Assembly: GCA_002317355.1 (NCBI GenBank)
Contig: DCJC01000011.1
Location: 1 to 51,918, forward strand
From: Prevotellaceae bacterium UBA1710
GTDB taxonomy: Bacteria > Bacteroidota > Bacteroidia > Bacteroidales > Bacteroidaceae
Length of the DNA: 51,918 nucleotides
Reading direction: 5' to 3'
Shown: positions 49,422 to 51,918 of the stretch, piece after piece
Layout: each line of letters opens with the position of its first letter
How positions within the stretch are numbered: position 1 is the stretch's first letter
The notes under the pieces: model-generated
The model's input: only the letters and a program-made list of their open reading frames with translations
The model's database searches: none
What the model was told of the DNA's origin: nothing
Translations under genes and position numbers: made by a program

Positions 49422-51305
49422 ATGAAACCTAATCGACTGAAACAACTGAACATACCTAAACTCGCTCCATGGATAAGTATAGTCATCTTTATACTTTTGG
49501 CATGGTATTTCCTCTTTATGCGCAATGCTGACGTTCTCTTTATGCAGCAGATGCGCTCACTATTCAATGACACAGCAGAATTCTATCAGCAGCATCAGAC
49601 AAAGCCTGCAGGCACTTTGATGTGGGCTGGAAGCTATTTTACGCAATTTTTCTATTACCCTGCGTTAGGAAGTTCGGTACTTATCCTCCTATGGGTTGCC
49701 ATCTTCTTCCTCATGAAGAAGACATTCCGCGTTTCCGACGCTCTCTCCCCTATCCTGCTCATCCCTCTGGTATGCCTTCTCGTTTCTGAGATAGACCTCG
49801 GCTACTGGATCTACTATAATAAGAATGAGGGTTACTGCTTCAGTCAGACATTAGGCTTACTCATTGCCTTGACTCTGGTTTTCCTCTTCAAGAATAAGAC
49901 AATAAGGAATTTCAAGTTCGGTGATGTTATCATAACACTTATTACATCAGCAATCCTTGTTGGCTGCTATCACTTCATTGGTGTTTATGCTATGGTGGCA
50001 GCAGCTACCCTTGCTGTCGTAATGCTTTCCGAGCGCAAATGGATTGCTGGTGCTCTCTACATCATCACAGCCATTGGCACTCCGTTCATATTTCGTCAGG
50101 TGTACGACACATTGCGCAACGAGCAGTTCTTTACAGCTGGCCTTCCTGTGTTCGAGAGCGCCAATCTAACAAACTCATCGCTCACCACTCCTTTCGTCAT
50201 AGCAATAATAATGCTCATCGCCCTCGCTATTATAAATAAGGTGGGTGACCGCATCAAGACTCCTAAGGCTGCAACCATCGTTTCGTCATTACTCCTTGTA
50301 ATAATCGCAGGATGCTCTTACAGCACACTTGAGGATGCTGACTACGATGATGACAACTACCATGCTGAATGCAAGTCATATCGCAGTCTTGACGACATGA
50401 ACTGGGAGGAGACTCTCGACCATATCCGAAAGGTGGAGGGAAGAATCTCCAATCAGCTTGTCATGTTCAAGAATATCGCCCTTTTCAATACTCATGAAAT
50501 CGGTAGCAGCATGTACGATTATGATGATCTCGGTATGGTACCAACTCCAAGTGACTCTCTTCAGATTCACACGGTGAACATCTGCGCACCTATCATCTAT
50601 CTTCATCACGGAATCACCAACTTCGCCTATCATTGGTGTATGGAGGTGCAGGTTGAGTATGGCTTCAACATTGCCCAACTCAAGATCATGGTTCTTTCAG
50701 CCCTCGTTAATGGCGAAGGAAAACTTGCTGAGAAATATCTTAAGATTCTCTCTCACACCATGTTCTATAAGGAGTGGGCAGAGCATTATCTCCCACTCGC
50801 ACGCAATCCGAAGCTCATTGGCAACTATCCTGAGCTTGCCAATATCCGCGAACTGAATTCATATACCAGAAGCTACACTGCCAACGATGAGGGTATATGC
50901 GAGAACTTCATCCAGCGAATCTTCGTCAACAGCGATAAAAACGACTCAAAGTATTTCCAGGAAGTAGCACTCGTATATTGCATTAGGTTTAAGGACATCA
51001 AGAAGTTCTGGCCTCGCTATATCCTCTATCTTCAGATGCATAAGGGCGAGAAGATTCCTGAAATCTATCAGCAGGCAGCATATATGTTTATGGATCTCGA
51101 GCCTCAGTCTGCTCCTGATGCCAAGACCTACGGAATTGAGTTCGACCAGACTGTCATAGACAAGTATAACCGCTTCGACCAGCAGACGCAGACTCTTCTA
51201 CGTAGCGGATTAGGCGAAGAGGCTATTGCCCGTCAGACAAAAGCTGAGTTCGGAAATACATTCTGGTGGGTATATTACTTCAACAAAGGTGCAGTTTGTT
51301 ATTAA
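49422..51305 (+). CDS. DUF6057-type multi-spanning membrane protein
   Basis: A 627-aa protein. About nine to ten membrane helices occupy residues 15-305, and a soluble helical region follows (about 320-627). The region HIRKVEGRISNQLVMFKNIA, the segment GKLAEKYLKILSHTMFYKEWAEHYL and the tail look like tetratricopeptide-style helical pairs. I believe it belongs to the Bacteroidetes family called DUF6057, with no known function. It is followed after 12 bases by a lipoprotein gene with a heme motif, so the two probably act together in the envelope. Confidence 0.75.
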   Translation: MKPNRLKQLNIPKLAPWISIVIFILLAWYFLFMRNADVLFMQQMRSLFNDTAEFYQQHQTKPAGTLMWAGSYFTQFFYYPALGSSVLILLWVAIFFLMKKTFRVSDALSPILLIPLVCLLVSEIDLGYWIYYNKNEGYCFSQTLGLLIALTLVFLFKNKTIRNFKFGDVIITLITSAILVGCYHFIGVYAMVAAATLAVVMLSERKWIAGALYIITAIGTPFIFRQVYDTLRNEQFFTAGLPVFESANLTNSSLTTPFVIAIIMLIALAIINKVGDRIKTPKAATIVSSLLLVIIAGCSYSTLEDADYDDDNYHAECKSYRSLDDMNWEETLDHIRKVEGRISNQLVMFKNIALFNTHEIGSSMYDYDDLGMVPTPSDSLQIHTVNICAPIIYLHHGITNFAYHWCMEVQVEYGFNIAQLKIMVLSALVNGEGKLAEKYLKILSHTMFYKEWAEHYLPLARNPKLIGNYPELANIRELNSYTRSYTANDEGICENFIQRIFVNSDKNDSKYFQEVALVYCIRFKDIKKFWPRYILYLQMHKGEKIPEIYQQAAYMFMDLEPQSAPDAKTYGIEFDQTVIDKYNRFDQQTQTLLRSGLGEEAIARQTKAEFGNTFWWVYYFNKGAVCY

Positions 51306-51317
51306 TCTTCAAGAATT

Positions 51318-51918
51318 ATGCGTAATACAAAACATAAGATATTCTCTATCACTGGATTAGCGGCATTGATCATTGGCATAATGATGACATCATGCTCAGG
51401 GCCTTCCGTGCCTTCTGATGCCACAAAGACAGGTAAGGCTCCATCTATCTATCCTGACTACACAGGCGTAACCGTACCATCCAACCTGTGCCCAACAAAC
51501 TTCATGCTCACTGATTGCGATGAAGCCGTTGCACGATTGTCTTTCGGCGAACTCTCATTCACCTACGGAGAAGACAATAAGGTTGTCATCGATGAAGATG
51601 AGTGGAAGCAGTTGTGTGCCGCAGCAGCTGGAGACAGTAAGGGCATCACAGTCGAGGTGTATGGCAGAAAGGACGACAAATGGCTTAACTACAACTCATT
51701 CCCTATCTATGTAGCAAAGGACACAATTGATCCTTACATTTCTTACAGAATCATTCAACCATCATACGTGGCATACGAGGATTTGGCTATCGTTCAGCGT
51801 AACATCACGTCATATGAGGAGAGCGACATCTACAACAATCAGATGCTGCACTCTGAGGAGAACGGACAATGCATCAACTGCCACTCCTTCAAAAACAACA
51901 GCACCGACAACATGCTCT
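51318..51918 (+). CDS. Lipoprotein with a CXXCH heme motif, truncated by window end
   Basis: The first 200 residues of a longer protein. The signal MRNTKHKIFSITGLAALIIG leads to a lipobox ending at Cys26 (MMTSC). After a beta-rich domain comes GQCINCHSF, a classic c-type heme attachment motif (Cys185, Cys188, His189). I associate this start with large Bacteroidetes proteins that continue into a TolB-like beta-propeller, but that part is outside the window. Its position directly after the DUF6057 gene suggests an operon. It may take part in electron transfer or sensing at the envelope. Confidence 0.75.
   Translation, partial: MRNTKHKIFSITGLAALIIGIMMTSCSGPSVPSDATKTGKAPSIYPDYTGVTVPSNLCPTNFMLTDCDEAVARLSFGELSFTYGEDNKVVIDEDEWKQLCAAAAGDSKGITVEVYGRKDDKWLNYNSFPIYVAKDTIDPYISYRIIQPSYVAYEDLAIVQRNITSYEESDIYNNQMLHSEENGQCINCHSFKNNSTDNML

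Overview
This window looks like chromosome of a member of the Bacteroidales, most probably Prevotella or a close relative. The evidence is the gene set (Bacteroidetes-type CBM20-GH77 amylomaltase, large PurL, RNase Y next to ZapA, DUF6057, GIN-domain protein, Wzc-type capsule kinase). In addition, nearly every promoter I can read fits the Bacteroidetes pattern TTTG-N18~22-TAnnTTTG, and few genes have Shine-Dalgarno sites. No tRNA, rRNA, CRISPR array, phage or complete insertion sequence is visible. The left edge may be the leader of a leftward rRNA operon.

Layout. 1-337: promoter and small hairpins. 338-2894 (minus): NAD kinase then an ABC exporter. 3038-7456 (plus): DJ-1/PfpI protein, IspD, RecG, a SpoU RNA methyltransferase. 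7567-9410 (minus): a secreted GIN-domain protein and an OmpA-type lipoprotein. 9626-19636 (plus): HflX, an ABCG-like transporter fusion, a lipoprotein, class I fumarase, amylomaltase. 19917-25071 (minus): capsule initiation operon (sugar-phosphate transferase, Wzc tyrosine kinase, small HAD protein, QueC). 25225-28134 (plus): unknown protein, coiled-coil protein, ZapA, RNase Y. 28515-31852: divergent BadF-type kinase and large MscS channel. 32011-38796 (plus): phospholipase D-type enzyme, a probable small RNA, then an operon of permuted ATP-grasp, alpha-E, transglutaminase-like and two AstE/AspA (M14-type) proteins. 38961-42307: DASS transporter under a cobalamin riboswitch, LysR regulator, lone TrkA-C protein. 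42515-51918 (plus): small membrane protein, ammonium transporter, PurL, DUF6057 membrane protein, and a partial lipoprotein with a CXXCH heme motif.

Three things stand out. First, the cobalamin riboswitch sits in front of a dicarboxylate-type (DASS) transporter. This fits a switch between propionate and succinate as fermentation end product, because methylmalonyl-CoA mutase needs B12. Second, the ATP-grasp/alpha-E/transglutaminase/AstE pair looks like a dedicated pathway that makes and trims an unknown peptide-like or amide product; one AstE paralogue has lost two metal-binding histidines. Third, the intergenic regions carry many hairpin elements whose arms are short tandem repeats with strict periods: 7 bp in about ten places, 11 bp in three, 8 bp in one. 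Some are near-identical dispersed copies, in the same or opposite orientation.

Start codons were moved inward from the longest open frame where promoter position or signal peptide required it (ABC exporter, GIN protein, BadF kinase, MscS, ATP-grasp, LysR, the 206-aa protein, the 78-aa protein). All functions are inferred from sequence reading alone; no database search was run.
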